A program made the position numbers and the translations under genes. This document shows positions 1 through 10,856 of a stretch of 64,000 nucleotides of DNA, piece by piece (within the stretch, counting starts at the first letter, position 1; the number at the start of each line of letters is the position of its first letter). Source of the stretch: Hybos culiciformis (taxonomy: Eukaryota > Arthropoda > Insecta > Diptera > Hybotidae). The DNA is taken from contig OZ023273.1 of the NCBI GenBank assembly GCA_964007475.1, positions 54,951,834 to 55,015,833 of the forward strand, given 5' to 3'. The notes beneath the pieces were generated by a model. It did not search any database, was not told where the DNA came from, and saw only the letters and a program-made list of their open reading frames with translations.

Positions 1-876
1 ATATTGTTCGAAACCAAAATTTTATCCAAAAGTTTCACAGAAATATTAGTAAAACTTATGTTTAGTTTTTTAGTTACTTAAAAATTACCAAATAATTACC
101 AAAAAAATTACCAAATATATTTTAGTTTTATTTTTGTTCTTTTAGAATACCTAAAAATTCGACAAAATTTCACCAATATACTGTTTGAAACCAAAGTGTT
201 AACCAAAAAATTGGCAATGCTGAGGTTCCAAGTTCGAACCCTTTCTGATCCAAATTATAAAATTTCTTTGCTTTGCTTTTTTCTTTTTCAAATACATACC
301 TTTTTTCATTGCGATAATATAAAAAAGTTGAACCTTAATGCGAGATAAGATAGGTTCACGTTTTAGCAACCTATAACTTCAAATTTCACTAACACATTTT
401 TTAAAACATTGATAATAATAACGTGATTTTAAATTTTATTTTTTACTTACTATGTTTAATAAAAATCTGATTTTTATTAATCTGATTTTTATTAATAAAA
501 ATCTGATTTTTATTAAAAATTAGATACTTTCAATTCCAAATTGACTTAAATAACTGTTTGAACTTTGGTCGAAATTATTACTAATATCTAATTGAAATCA
601 AATATTTTTTCGGAATACCTAGCATTTTATATTATGAAATTTTAGATTAATATGTTTTCCTGGAAAATTTGTTCCTGATTGCATTGCATAACCAATTAAA
701 AACAAAAAAATTACACATTTCCATGAAAATATAAAATTTTGAAATTTTGTAAGTATATTTATTTCAGTATGTAATATCTTTTTAAGAAATTTGTAAAGCA
801 GTAATATAGCGGTAGATGGAATCAATAAAAGGTTGACTATACAAATCAGATTAATATATGTATATTGTTTTCCTAG
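1..876. other. AT-rich non-coding stretch with diverged direct repeats
   Basis: No supported gene. Two diverged direct copies of a motif beginning ATATTGTTCGAAACCAAA (about 1-31) and ATACTGTTTGAAACCAAA (about 177-209) suggest an old repeat. Positions 219-250 hold a weak match to the tRNA B-box (AGTTCGAACCC) without a foldable cloverleaf. Positions 456-516 hold a directly repeated palindromic unit, listed separately. Confidence 0.4.
456..516. repeat. Short palindromic tandem repeat
   Basis: The nearly palindromic unit TTAATAAAAATCTGATTTTT followed by ATTAA occurs twice in direct orientation with a partial copy between them. This is visible directly. It is probably slippage-generated; no function is inferred. 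Confidence 0.7.
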
Positions 877-1099
877 AAAGTGGTGGTGATGAACGTAGCA
901 TTAAATAGCAGTGCCCTCATTTCATTATGGCCAAAAGAGATGTTATGAAAAACATCCATAGAAAATATTTTTACGATGTTAATGACCGTTTTCAAAGCGA
1001 ACATATGAACCTCCTTAAGTTTACATATCTGATTACCATTTTTATGGTAGTTTTCGGCTATAATGATGACACCATTTTCTTAGGAAACCACATCTTAAG
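877..1099 (+). pseudogene. Decayed exon interrupted by a hAT element
   Basis: An acceptor with a good pyrimidine tract (TATTGTTTTCCTAG) ends at 876. The frame beginning at 879 is open to 1099 except for one TAG at 906-908. From the ATG at 927 it encodes 57 residues, starting MAKRDVMKNIHRKYF and including a hydrophobic stretch (FTYLITIFMVVFGY) of membrane-segment length. The frame is broken by a transposon inserted at 1100. The sequence beyond the element's target duplication is CTTAAG/GTAGGT (donor at 1712), so before insertion this looked like an internal exon ending in a normal splice donor. The protein is not recognised. The in-frame stop and insertion argue for a dead or dying exon; chance cannot be excluded. 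Confidence 0.35.
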
Positions 1100-1703
1100 C
1101 AGTGCCACAGTGCCGGATACTCCATATGGACACTTTGGGCAGTTGCCGAGGGCCCGACAAATGATTATACTTCTACTAAAATTATTTCTAATAAAAAATT
1201 ACATATTTCACATTTAATACCCTTTCTCTACTTGCAATACAAAGACGTCTCAAACCAGTCTTTTGAAAAAGTTGTACACACTGCAAAAAGCACTTCGTTT
1301 GCACTTACTTTTAACAGAAAAAAACAAATTTTCATTGTTTATGAATTTAATGTTTTGTTTATTATAATTTTTTTGACAGAAATATGTGTAACTACCATGA
1401 AATAATTAATTTAAGGCAGAAAAACAACAAAAAATAATAATCTACAAACTGCAAAACGACAAAGTATGTACTTAGAATAGTCTTTCTTTCGGTTCTTGTG
1501 TTTTTCTTATATGCCGAAAGAGAGCTGAAAGAAAGACATCTTTCGCAAGAACCGATATTAATACAGCCAGTGCAGAAACGCTATAACACATTTAATGTCA
1601 ATGGATTTGCGGTTAATCAGTTTTATTTACATTTACTTTTCTAAAAAAAGTCCTTTATAGAATCTTTTGCCAAGGGGCCCAGTGAATGCTCTATCCGGCA
1701 CTG
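1100..1703. mobile_element. Non-autonomous hAT element, 604 bp
   Basis: The element begins CAGTGCC and ends with the inverse GGCACTG, giving terminal inverted repeats containing CAGTGCCGGATA (right end 1692-1703). It is flanked by a perfect 8-bp duplication, ATCTTAAG, at 1092-1099 and 1704-1711. CAGTG-type ends with 8-bp duplications are typical of the hAT superfamily. The left terminus carries an 8-bp internal duplication (CAGTGCCA repeated at 1100-1107 and 1108). A hairpin with arms at 1489-1498 and 1547-1556 lies inside. No transposase frame is present, so it would depend on an enzyme supplied elsewhere. Confidence 0.85.
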
Positions 1704-1711
1704 ATCTTAAG

Positions 1712-3795
1712 GTAGGTTTATTTTAATAAAAAATTCATTATTGCTTGCATAATTAATAGTTTATAACTTTATACAGATCTAATTTTCAAAAAACTCAGAT
1801 TTTCTGGAAATTTATCGAAATAAGTTTTAACAAACCAAATTGACGGAAGAACTAAATTGAAAACTTAAATTAAAACAAAGAAAACTTAAATTATTTTTCG
1901 CCCCATTGAGATTGAGAGAGATATAAAATCAGAATTAAATATCATCAAATCAATATTTTTAATAATCATTTTGAAGTTTGTTACGGAATGATGGTTACTG
2001 CGGTATTGCACCATAGACCACTAATAATTTTTTCATCATGGTGCAATCTTACATCAACACTATGTAATATAAGTATGTATATATTACACACTTGAACTGC
2101 AAATATACATGTAACATTATTATTATGAAAAATTTCAAAATCAGAAATATAGAAAAACAAAACCAAACAAAAAATTGTTTTTTTTTTTTTTTTAGATTTA
2201 CTTGAACAGTAAATCGACACTTACAACAATAATGACATTGACCTAGAAAAAAGAAAAAATATAAAAATAAAAAGATAAAAATGTATGAAAAAAAAAAAAA
2301 TATAAAAAAAATCTAACAACTATAAATATAATAAATTTAATTTTTTTTTTCTTTCTTTTTACCACAAAAGCCACCCTAAAAACTGTAAAAAAAAAAAAAA
2401 ATGTTTGAAAAAAATTGCAACTTTTACTTTCTATTCAATTTGTTTTCGGTCTCCCTATAAAAACCCCAAAGTTTTCATGGAACAAAAAAATAAATAAATT
2501 ATCCCTTTATGCTCTTAATATCTCTATTTTATATTTTTTTTTTAAGAATTTTTTTTTCTTTGATTTTCCTTGCCTATTTATTTATTTAATTTTTTTTTTT
2601 GAACAAAAATGCAGAAAAAAACTGACAAGAGGAGTAAAAAAAATAAAAAATGCTCATTTTTTCTCCCGATTATTCTAACAAATTATATCTTTTTTTTTTG
2701 TGTATAAAAAAAATTAAAATTAAACAAAAAAAAAATTCAGAGAAAAATTTCCTTTTTAAATTTTTTTTTTTTCTGTTCATGAAAGAGATGTTTATTTCTC
2801 TTAAATTTTGTAATACATAAAACTTCGAATTCTTTGTTGATTATAATAAAAATAATGAAAATAATATAAGAAAGCACATGTTTGAAAGTAGGTGGAAACA
2901 AATGTGGTAAATAAACAAAATAAAATAATATTGTCTATGCGATGAAATATAAAGCGCATGGTCCTTGCATTTTTGCATTGAATTTTAAAAGAAAATATAT
3001 TTATATATGTCTATATATATTTTTTAAGAATAATTTTTAGAAATTTATAAAAAAAAATATTTAGAGGTCTTAAACAATTCGTTACAGTTTGAATATTTCG
3101 AATGTTTAGCATATCAAACAGATGAATGATACTTGGGCTATTAGATAGTTATATCTAGAAAGTGTATGTAGAAAAAAAATATTTCGCTCTTCAACTTTCT
3201 ATACTTCTGTAATTTTATTGTTATAACGTATTACTATGAAAAATAAAAGAAAATAATTATATTTTTTTTTTGTAACAGCACTCTACGCTTACCATTTTCC
3301 ACTATCATACTAACACACAAAACAAAAAAATATCTGATTTTAATTTATTTTTTTTTATATAATGTAATATCTCAAAGCAAAAAGCCAAATAAAATAATTA
3401 GTTGTATGTAATGTTGTTAAATGTCAATAAAATTCAAGCACATTTAAAGTTAAGAAATATATATGCAACTTGATAAACAACTATAAAATCAATGTTTGTT
3501 CTGATGAAATTGTGCTATGTTCTAATGTACATCATAGTTGGTAAATATGTACAAAAAGTTTGGATGAAAATTTTTAACATTTCAATATTATCAATCTATA
3601 TAAAGAAAATAGTTTTCGTATTCGGTTAATTTATTTAACATTTTTAACGATTCCACTACATTAAAATACCATTGCCATCGCTACCAATAAATGAGATGGA
3701 GTCTATGATTTTTTCTTCTAAATGTACATATTTATCATTTTTATAATAACAATTATGATTTCCTGAAAATCATCAAATATTCCATATCTAATAAG
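1712..3795. other. AT-rich non-coding stretch
   Basis: No supported gene. Long poly(A) and poly(T) runs dominate 2160-2770. Positions 2023-2032 and about 2055-2064 form a 10-bp inverted repeat (ATTGCACCAT). On the minus strand around 1981-2058 a short open frame follows an AG, but the acceptor is weak. Confidence 0.4.
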
Positions 3796-3803
3796 TATTA
3801 TAC

Positions 3804-4466
3804 GCAGCGTTTCTCAACCTTTTTACTATTGCGACCTATAAAAAATTAATGCAAAATAACGCGACCCACAATCTGAAAATGGTATGCATTGACAAGTAGA
3901 AGAAACGAAAAACACCTCTAAAATGTTTTATTTATTTTTATTTTATTGACTTATTTGTTGTTGACATTCTTTATTTATTTTATTTATTTATTTCAAAGAT
4001 CATTACATTTCTTACAATTTTGTACTACTTTTAATATTTTTTTAATGAATAAATTCTTAAAAAATTTTTACAACCATAATATATTACAAATATAATTAGG
4101 CTGTGCTCGATAGTAAGATATTTAACAATGATTACGTAGTTCAGAACTATACTAGGTACAAAGTAAAAAGATAAAAAAAAAATTTACGACTGAAAAAAAA
4201 AATAAAATATGTTATAACTAAAACTTTACTTAACAATTAATCTTCAGCAATTGGCTGAACGTTGTTGACATTCATTTCATAATTTATTAAGTCTTGGCTC
4301 AATGTAAAAACAGAGCAATCTATTAGAAAATAGATGTATAGCTTAATTCTTACATAATCAAAATATTTTATTATTTTTGAAAAAATATTGTAGCATTTGT
4401 AATAGAATTTTTCCATTAAAACGACCCATTGAAAATCTTTCGCGACCCTAAGGTTGAGTAACGGTG
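3804..4466. mobile_element. Charlie-type hAT remnant, about 660 bp
   Basis: The left end reads CAGCGTTTCTCAACCTTTTT (3805 on) and is followed by GCGACC motifs. The right end (4421-4466) is the inverse: CGCGACCCTAAGGTTGAGTAACGGTG. The CAGNGGTTCTCAACC terminus with subterminal CGCGACC is characteristic of hAT-Charlie elements. The flanks TATTATAC (3796-3803) and TATTATAG (4467-4474) match at 7 of 8 positions and are read as the target-site duplication. No intact transposase is visible. A minus-strand open frame of 97 codons crosses the right terminus and is therefore not treated as a gene. Confidence 0.75.
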
Positions 4467-4729
4467 TATTATAGTATGTAATGTACTGTTCTTGGATATA
4501 TAATTTATCACTTTTTTCACTAATTTTCAAACCTAAATTCCGTTTACTCGATGAATTGAAATAAAAAAACGTTAATTTTTTTTAAAGAACATAATATAAT
4601 TAACATATTATATGTTATATGTTGAAATAAAATTAGCAAAACAATTTTTAAAGTAATGATTACAGCTTGTCACAAGGTAACAAATCGTTAATTGTTTTTT
4701 ACAGACCGAATTAATCAAAATTTTAAAAT

Positions 4730-5056
4730 ATGTGCCGGGAGTTTTTAAATTTAGGAAAGAAGAATAATGTTATAAGTACTGTAAAATCAAGTACAGTACA
4801 CCTACCAAATAAAATTTTCTCCAGTACGGGAGTTTCAGAAACCTTAAAAGTTCACGTTGTGTTAAAACATTTGAAGCATTGTTTATATTTTTTAAATAAT
4901 CGACTATTAGGTATATGGTCAGAACAGGCTGACGAATCGATTCACAGAGAATTTCTAAAAGTGTGGAATCGATACAAAATAAATGTAGTTGATGATAATA
5001 ATTATTTATCGCAATTAAAAAAAGCAGTCGTTGAATTTTCTTCGCGAAATATTTGA
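4730..5056 (+). pseudogene. Transposon-derived protein fragment with GxxSEQxxExxHxxFxxxWxRYK signature
   Basis: This is an open frame of 108 codons. Its C-terminal two thirds hold, in order, a LKVHVVLKH segment, GIWSEQADESIHREFLKVW, RYKINV and a LKKAVVEFSSRNI end. This order (KVH..H, G..SEQ..E..H..F...W.RYKV, L..AV..FNS.H) is familiar from high-copy uncharacterised proteins in insect, tick and Hydra genomes that behave as transposable-element ORFs; this is recall from memory, not a search. The frame lacks the upstream part such proteins normally have and is followed by AT-rich sequence, so it is probably a relic. It begins about 260 bp right of the hAT end. The specific transposon superfamily is not identified. 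Confidence 0.5.
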
Positions 5057-6785
5057 GAAATATTGAATTAAAAAATAAAAAAATAATAAAAACACAAAAA
5101 AAATCTAAAAACACAAAAATAAACTTTAAAAACACTAAAAAATAAAAAATTAAAAAATTTTTTTTTTTTTTTTAAATATGGAACCATAAATACCACCACA
5201 TCCACGTCTTTGATTCTGGGAATAGCTAAGAGTGGTATATTCATAAAACATTATTCTACAGACTTCAATAGCATGTGTAGCAATTACATTACTAATGTTC
5301 GAAAACTTGTAAAAACTAAAATTAATTAATTTCGAGAAAACGAGCAGCTACGATTTCGTTAAAAGCAGTTCTGGAATCTGCGATAATGCTGCTATCAAGC
5401 TGTGAAATTAGTTTTTGGCGACATTTTTATCAAACCTAAAATTGGTTGAAGACTACTGTGACTGGCAATATTTCAAGTTTAAGCATCTGCTAAATCCCAT
5501 TTTGGTTAATAATGTGTCGTACATAAGTCCAATCTACGACCAAATCTCAAATTATCTATATAGTGTACATTAACATTTAACATTTATTCTAATAAAAAAC
5601 TTTAAAAGATGCTAAATTCATTAAGGTAATGGAATTTAATTAAAAAATCGCGAATAAGTAACTACTTCGCAAAACAACAATTCACGATTTATAAAGAATT
5701 TAAAATTTTATAAAGAAATATTTATATTTGTATTTTTTATATACAGTACATAATATGTTTTTAAGTAAAGAAATTAATGATTAGTTTTCAATAAAACTTA
5801 ATAAAATGTAAATAAATCAACTCGAAATTGAACTACTTCGTAACTTCTTTCTAATGAAGGTTTAGAATTAGAATTAGGTAATATCATTTTACCATTATTA
5901 AGTATATACATAGTAAGTTTTTATCTTATCATATATAATAAATAATAATTAATCCATTATATAACTAAGAAAATATTTTCATTTTATAACAGATAGTAAG
6001 TTTATTTTGACTAACATTCAAATCATAATTATACAATCCATATTTCAGAATAATTATTGTTCACAAAAAAGACAAAATTAAAGTTTCATTAAAACTAGAT
6101 ATAAGTTATTAAGGATTTACATTTTTAGCGAGAAAAGCGATTCAAACTATTTAAAAAATCAATCTCTGTATTCTAATCCAAATTTCCCTAGATATTTATA
6201 ATGTGAAGTGATTTTCTAGAATTCGCATTCACTATATCCAAAGAATATATACGTAGTCTTCATCACAACAAAATTGCAACAAATGAAAAGTTGATTTAAA
6301 CAGAGTATAATACGTTTACCTTCTTAATTAATTTAAAGATAATTAAATTTTTATATCAATAAAGATAAATATTTTAGAAATTTTAATTCGCGATATGTTC
6401 AAAATTTTTTCGCTTGGAATTTGTTCATTTTTATCAAATTATTTCACTATACCCTTATACATATCACAATATAGAAACAACAAATTTATTTTTTCAACCT
6501 TTTATGATCAAAAATAAACACATCTATATAAAATTTCCTTTAAGGGGCACTTAATTGCTTCAAAATGAATTTGAATACATAACAAAAAAAAAAGATCACG
6601 AATCCTAAAATATCAGCCTGTAACTTTTGTTTTCAATATAGAAGAATAAAAAAAAATTGGGTAAATAAAAAATAGGTAAATTAAGATTGTAAAAAAAAAA
6701 AAACATTATCAAAATGAAATCAAAATTGTTTGCGCACGTCTAAGTAAACAAAGCAAGATAATAAAAAAACAATTAATCTTCTTAG
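5057..6785. other. Intergenic; GC-elevated stretch at 5240-5575
   Basis: Positions 5240-5575 are less AT-rich than their surroundings and hold plus-strand open segments in two frames (about 5326-5451 and 5428-5574) separated by stops and frame changes. This would fit a decayed continuation of the transposon-type protein just upstream. No family motif is recognised. From 5580 to 6785 nothing is seen beyond AT-rich sequence. Confidence 0.3.
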
Positions 6786-6854
6786 CGGTTGCAATACCAC
6801 CGTATAGTTGTTATATTTCCACGGTTAAAAGTCCCCGCGCTTAAATTCAATTAA
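6786..6854 (+). CDS. Candidate terminal exon, unidentified
   Basis: The sequence AATTAATCTTCTTAG ends at 6785. It is followed by a GC-elevated frame of 22 codons (RLQYHRIVVIFPRLKVPALK plus two) ending in TAA at 6852-6854. No partner exon or homology is recognised. Short open frames after an AG are common by chance here, so this is only a pointer. Confidence 0.15.
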   Translation, partial: RLQYHRIVVIFPRLKVPALKFN

Positions 6855-7254
6855 TCATAAAAATATACATATAATATTTTTTTTTTAAGGTCTAATATCA
6901 AACATAAATAAATTGCATTTACATTATTTACAAAATGTTAAGAAGAATGTTATTATGCCCCTTAATTTTCTTTTTCTTTCATTTTTCTTAAGGCCTTTTA
7001 GAAAATTTAATATTTAAATTCTGCAATTATTTTTTTCTTTTTTTTTTTGATAAATGATTATCTCATAATTTTTTTATAACACAAAAAATACATTATATTA
7101 ACTCTCCTCATATACCTATTTAACTTAATTTTGATATTCAACTTTAGCTTATGCTTATTTGATAATGCTCTCGAGTAAAATGTTCTTGTAAAATATAGAA
7201 TTATGAAATATTTGAAAAATTAGACCTAAACTAAAGAATGTGGTATGTTTACGA

Positions 7255-7692
7255 TAAAGTGACCAGATTTGTGTTGGGTCAAGGTGGTACAGCGGGTGTA
7301 AAAATCGTAAACATATATATTTTACATTTTTATAATTTTTATAATAATATTATAAATAGAAAAAATAAAGAATTATTTTAAATAACTAAAAAAAAAAATA
7401 TTCTCAACAATTAATCTGACTAAAATAATATAATTTTTGAGTGATACATTATTATAATTGTGATACATTATCTTTTGTAAACTTGGTTTTTACAAAAAGC
7501 ATAGCTTTTAATGTTTCGATTGTTAATTGTGTTTTTTGAGAGCTCCGCATATATAATGTTCACCAAAGGAATATGGTACAAATGTGGGCTGACGGGAAAA
7601 TTGTGGTACAAAATGTGGTACAAATGGCAATGTGGGATGCTTGCTTAAAAAGTGGGACTGTACCACGCAATGTGGTACGTATGGTCACATAA
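7255..7692. mobile_element. Non-autonomous hAT element, 438 bp
   Basis: The left end TAAAGTGACCA and the inverse of the right end TTATGTGACCA match at 9 of 11 positions. Subterminal GTGGTAC motifs recur at both ends (around 7285 and 7650-7680). The element is flanked by a perfect 8-bp duplication, GTTTACGA, at 7247-7254 and 7693-7700. A GTGACCA-type terminus followed by GTACCACAnTGnGTGGTAC-like sequence recalls Tip100/Zaphod-type hAT elements; the subfamily is inference. GTGGTACAAATGTGG-like tracts (7575-7670) repeat inside. No coding capacity is present. Confidence 0.8.
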
Positions 7693-7914
7693 GTTTACGA
7701 ATATAATTAAATTACTATTATTAACTAATAATTCTTAATAATTTTATAGTAATTATCTGTGAACGTGAACATAAAATAGGAAATATTTTTTATTGATATT
7801 GTAATCAGTGTTTTATATATTAATTTGTTCCGATGATATTTATTATACTTAAGATAACCCAATTTTCTTTATGAACATAAGTGTTATTCTGTCTTGTGTG
7901 TGTTGTGCCCTTAC

Positions 7915-7998
7915 AGATCTTTCAACATATAGCAAGAACCACGCTCCGAGCAACCTTGTCGTAGTTGTTCGTATTGTTTGACAAAGTTGGTCACTTAT
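7915..7998 (-). CDS. Candidate internal exon, strand ambiguous
   Basis: Read on the minus strand this is an 84-nt segment between an acceptor ending CTTGACCAG and a consensus-like donor GTAAGGG. It is open in phase 0 for 28 codons and starts ISDQLCQTIRTTTTRLLGAW. Read on the plus strand, the same place has a strong acceptor (GTGTTGTGCCCTTACAG, ending 7916) followed by short frames that stop after 15 or 19-20 codons. The segment is clearly richer in G+C than its flanks. No family is recognised and the strand cannot be settled from sequence alone. Confidence 0.25.
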
Positions 7999-9177
7999 CT
8001 GGTCAAGTATTTAAAAAATAAAAATAAAAATATTATTATTATTATATTTATAAACATGATAATAAAATTACTTCGAATAACTATGTCAAATATTATTACT
8101 AAAAAAATTTAAATAATAACTATTTTAATAGAACAAAAATTAAAAGAGAAAAAATTAATTTATGCATTACTTCGTTGTAATTCCGTTCCTGAAATCAAAA
8201 CAATAATATTTTTTTTTAATTATACATAGAAATATAGCAGACCTTGAAGTTATATGAATTCGAATTGTAAATTAAGCCTTAAACAAAAACTATATACTTG
8301 TACTTTCCAAAGAAATATAGTTGTACTGTAGCACTTTGAAAACGACACTAAACGAAAATGAATCAATAACTCTATTCATATTTGCGTGAGACATAACGAG
8401 ATTACGATGAGCCATTGAATATCTATATATTATAAGTACAATGAAATCTATAATGATAGGTTTTTGATTAAAAAGTTATTAACAGAACAAAGACGAGTAT
8501 TTGTTCAAAAATGTATTCGCTAGGAAATACTTTAAAGGTTAATTTTTTTGTTTTTTTTTATAACACACTGTGTTAAAATAATAAATAAATAAATAATATA
8601 GCAGAACGATTATAACTAAAACTTCATTATTTCCTAGCAATATATGTATATGTCCAAATTATTGCATTTGTTATTACATAAATATAATAAAACTAATAAC
8701 TCAACTAAAAACGAATAGTACCCGAAAGTGATAGTTTTTACTGTATTTTCTAGCGAAAAATAAATTTCAAATAAATTTTTTTTATACAAAATTAATTTCT
8801 GTAATTTTTATGTCGAATATTGCTGTATGATCATATGAACAGATTGCATTAAAGATTAAATAGTAAACAGGCTTTCATTTGGTTATAAATAGATAATCAT
8901 TCACTAGTTCGATTTGGTCTACATGCATACATAGCAATAGATATACAGAAAACATAACTTCCGTAACTATCTGTTATTCAGAGATCTAATTAATGGCAAG
9001 TACACAAAAATTATTTTAAAAATCTAATTATTTTGTAAAAAAAAATTTTTTTCTTTTATTATTTATATATTCATAACCTGTGTGTGAATTTTTTTTTCTT
9101 TCTCCAAAATGATTGAGTTGTCGTTTAGCCGATTTTTATAAAACAAATAATTTAGGCTTGAAACTGAAAATGTTTAA
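7999..9177. other. AT-rich non-coding stretch
   Basis: No gene, transposon end or repeat that can be supported. Only homopolymer runs and short TAA/TTA repeats are seen. Confidence 0.4.
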
Positions 9178-9579
9178 AAAAAACACAAGAGCTGTCATGG
9201 GCCACCCGATTGGAACGTAGTTCCTTAGCGTACATATAAAGTAATTTCATTTTTTATCAATTCAAAATTTTATTAATTTAAAAAGAAACTTTTTTCTACT
9301 TTTCCCAGTTTTCCTAGTTTTCTCTAATTTTGCATTTTTTTCATTTAAAGAAACCTTTTTTAAGGAGCAATTTTGGACTGTTTTTCCGAATTTCGAAGTT
9401 CTTTTTTGACATCGAAAATTCAAAAAGCTAAAACTAACTACTCCCAGATGACCTTCAAATGGCATCTTTCGAAAATTTCGAACAAAAGTTATAAAAGTAG
9501 ATTTTTGGAAAATAATTTTTTTATAAACATTTACCTTAAAAAAAACATACAAAATTTTTATTTAAATTGAAATTAGTAC

Positions 9580-9719
9580 GAAAATCTGAATTTTATTTGA
9601 ACTATAAAATATTAATTAGTTAATAATAAAAAATTAATATTTTCGAAATATTTTATTAATACTTTAAAAAATCAAATAAAATTTAAGTTTATCAATTTTC
9701 ATACAAAGTTCAATAAATA
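9580..9719 (+). repeat. Direct repeat, copy 1 (about 140 bp)
   Basis: This segment, starting GAAAATCTGAATTTTATTTG and containing ATTAATTAGTTAATAATAAA, is repeated in the same orientation at 9915-10056 with roughly nine tenths identity by eye, giving a local period of about 335 bp. Confidence 0.8.
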
Positions 9720-9820
9720 ATTATTACTATTTGCCGCGAGAGAGACTGTTTATTTGCAGCGAAAGGGACACAAAAAAAACAAATGTCATAGCCAAAATGA
9801 AATGTCTAAAGCCGGCAGAC

Positions 9821-9845
9821 GACTTGACTTGACTTGACTTGACTT
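9821..9845. repeat. (GACTT)5 microsatellite
   Basis: Five uninterrupted copies of the pentamer GACTT lie between the two copies of the 140-bp direct repeat. Confidence 0.9.
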
Positions 9846-9914
9846 GGTACAGAATAGCGCCTTGAAAATAAAACTGACAAAATTATACAAGATTTTTATT
9901 AACATTGATATGAT

Positions 9915-10056
9915 GAAAATCAAAATTTTATTTGAACTATAAAATATTAATTAGTTAATAATAAAAAATTAATATTTTCTAAATATTTTATTTTATAAAT
10001 ATTTTATAAAATCAAATAAAATTTAAGTTTATAAATTTTCATACAAAATTAAATAA
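9915..10056 (+). repeat. Direct repeat, copy 2 (about 140 bp)
   Basis: This is the partner of 9580-9719. Differences are concentrated around the ATTTTATTTTATAAATATT stretch in the middle, where this copy carries a small length change. Confidence 0.8.
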
Positions 10057-10856
10057 AAAACACAAGAACCGTCGCGGGACGTCTGATAGATGTGAAACAT
10101 CGGAATTATTTTGTACAGATAATATTGATAGATAACTTTGATATAATTTTTGATTTTTATTTTATAAATTTCATTGGATGTGTTCTATTCTTTCTGTTTT
10201 ATTTCCATTAATTATTAATGCAAACCAAAAAACATAATATTTATTAAAATAACTAAAAAATATTTAAATATCTAAATTTTTTAATAACATGAACGGATTT
10301 CTTTAATGTATCATAAGATTATAAGAAAATAAGTTTGGAAAGGCTATTAGTTAGTTTTTTTGTATGAAGAAATCCAGTTTCTAAATTAGTTCTTATTTCA
10401 TTCGTACGACGGTGCCCAATCAATCTGTATGTACATATTTTAATAAATTTCCATTGTAGCATAATAAAGTCAACCACGGTTTTGCACTAAATGAAAATAC
10501 AACATAAAGCGAAACAAATAGTCCAATTTCAAACTTCCAAATTAGAATGATCAAGAACATTAAAAAAAAAACTTATTTAAAAAATAAAAAAATATTAGTT
10601 TGCTTAAAAAAGTGCGATAAGTTTTGCGTTTTATTTAAAAAAAAAAATTAAAAATTTAACATTAAAATAAATAAAATATAGTGAATTTAAATAATTTTAA
10701 AAAAATTCATTATTTCAAAAAATTCATAAAAAAATAATTTTTTTTTACCTTTTTTTATCATATGCGACACTAAGTGTTCAAATTTTCAATAAATGTTTCC
10801 ACAAGAGCGTCTGATAAGGAACTACGTTCCAAAAAATAAACGAAACATTTGTAAAA

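Larger units (their letters stand above)
9178..10856. repeat. Composite repeat block bounded by an inverted 18-mer
   Basis: TTGGAACGTAGTTCCTTA at 9210-9227 recurs as an exact inverted copy at 10815-10832. Next to it, a motif AACACAAGAGCTGTCATGGG (about 9182) has diverged copies at about 10058 (AACACAAGAACCGTCGCGGG) and 10799 (CACAAGAGCGTCTGATAAGG). Two longer direct repeats (9580-9719 and 9915-10056) lie inside, as does a GACTT pentamer array. The block is probably a mosaic of old transposon copies. No superfamily is assigned because no target duplication or coding motif is visible. Confidence 0.5.

Noticed and set aside
219..250. A tRNA-like B-box (AGTTCGAACCC)
   Set aside because: The flanks do not pair as a T-arm and there is no A-box at the right distance. 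At most it is a worn tRNA-derived SINE.
4237..4530. A 97-codon minus-strand frame
   Set aside because: It crosses the right terminus of the hAT element at 4466 into flanking DNA, so it cannot be an element-encoded protein, and no host motif is seen.
4770..5135. A 121-codon minus-strand frame
   Set aside because: It is the antisense of the transposon-type frame at 4730-5056, and its Phe/Leu/Ile-rich start comes from the A-rich tail beyond it.
9262..9570. Overlapping open frames of 65-96 codons on both strands
   Set aside because: Lys/Phe/Ser-rich low-complexity translations inside a repeat block; no motif and no splice context.
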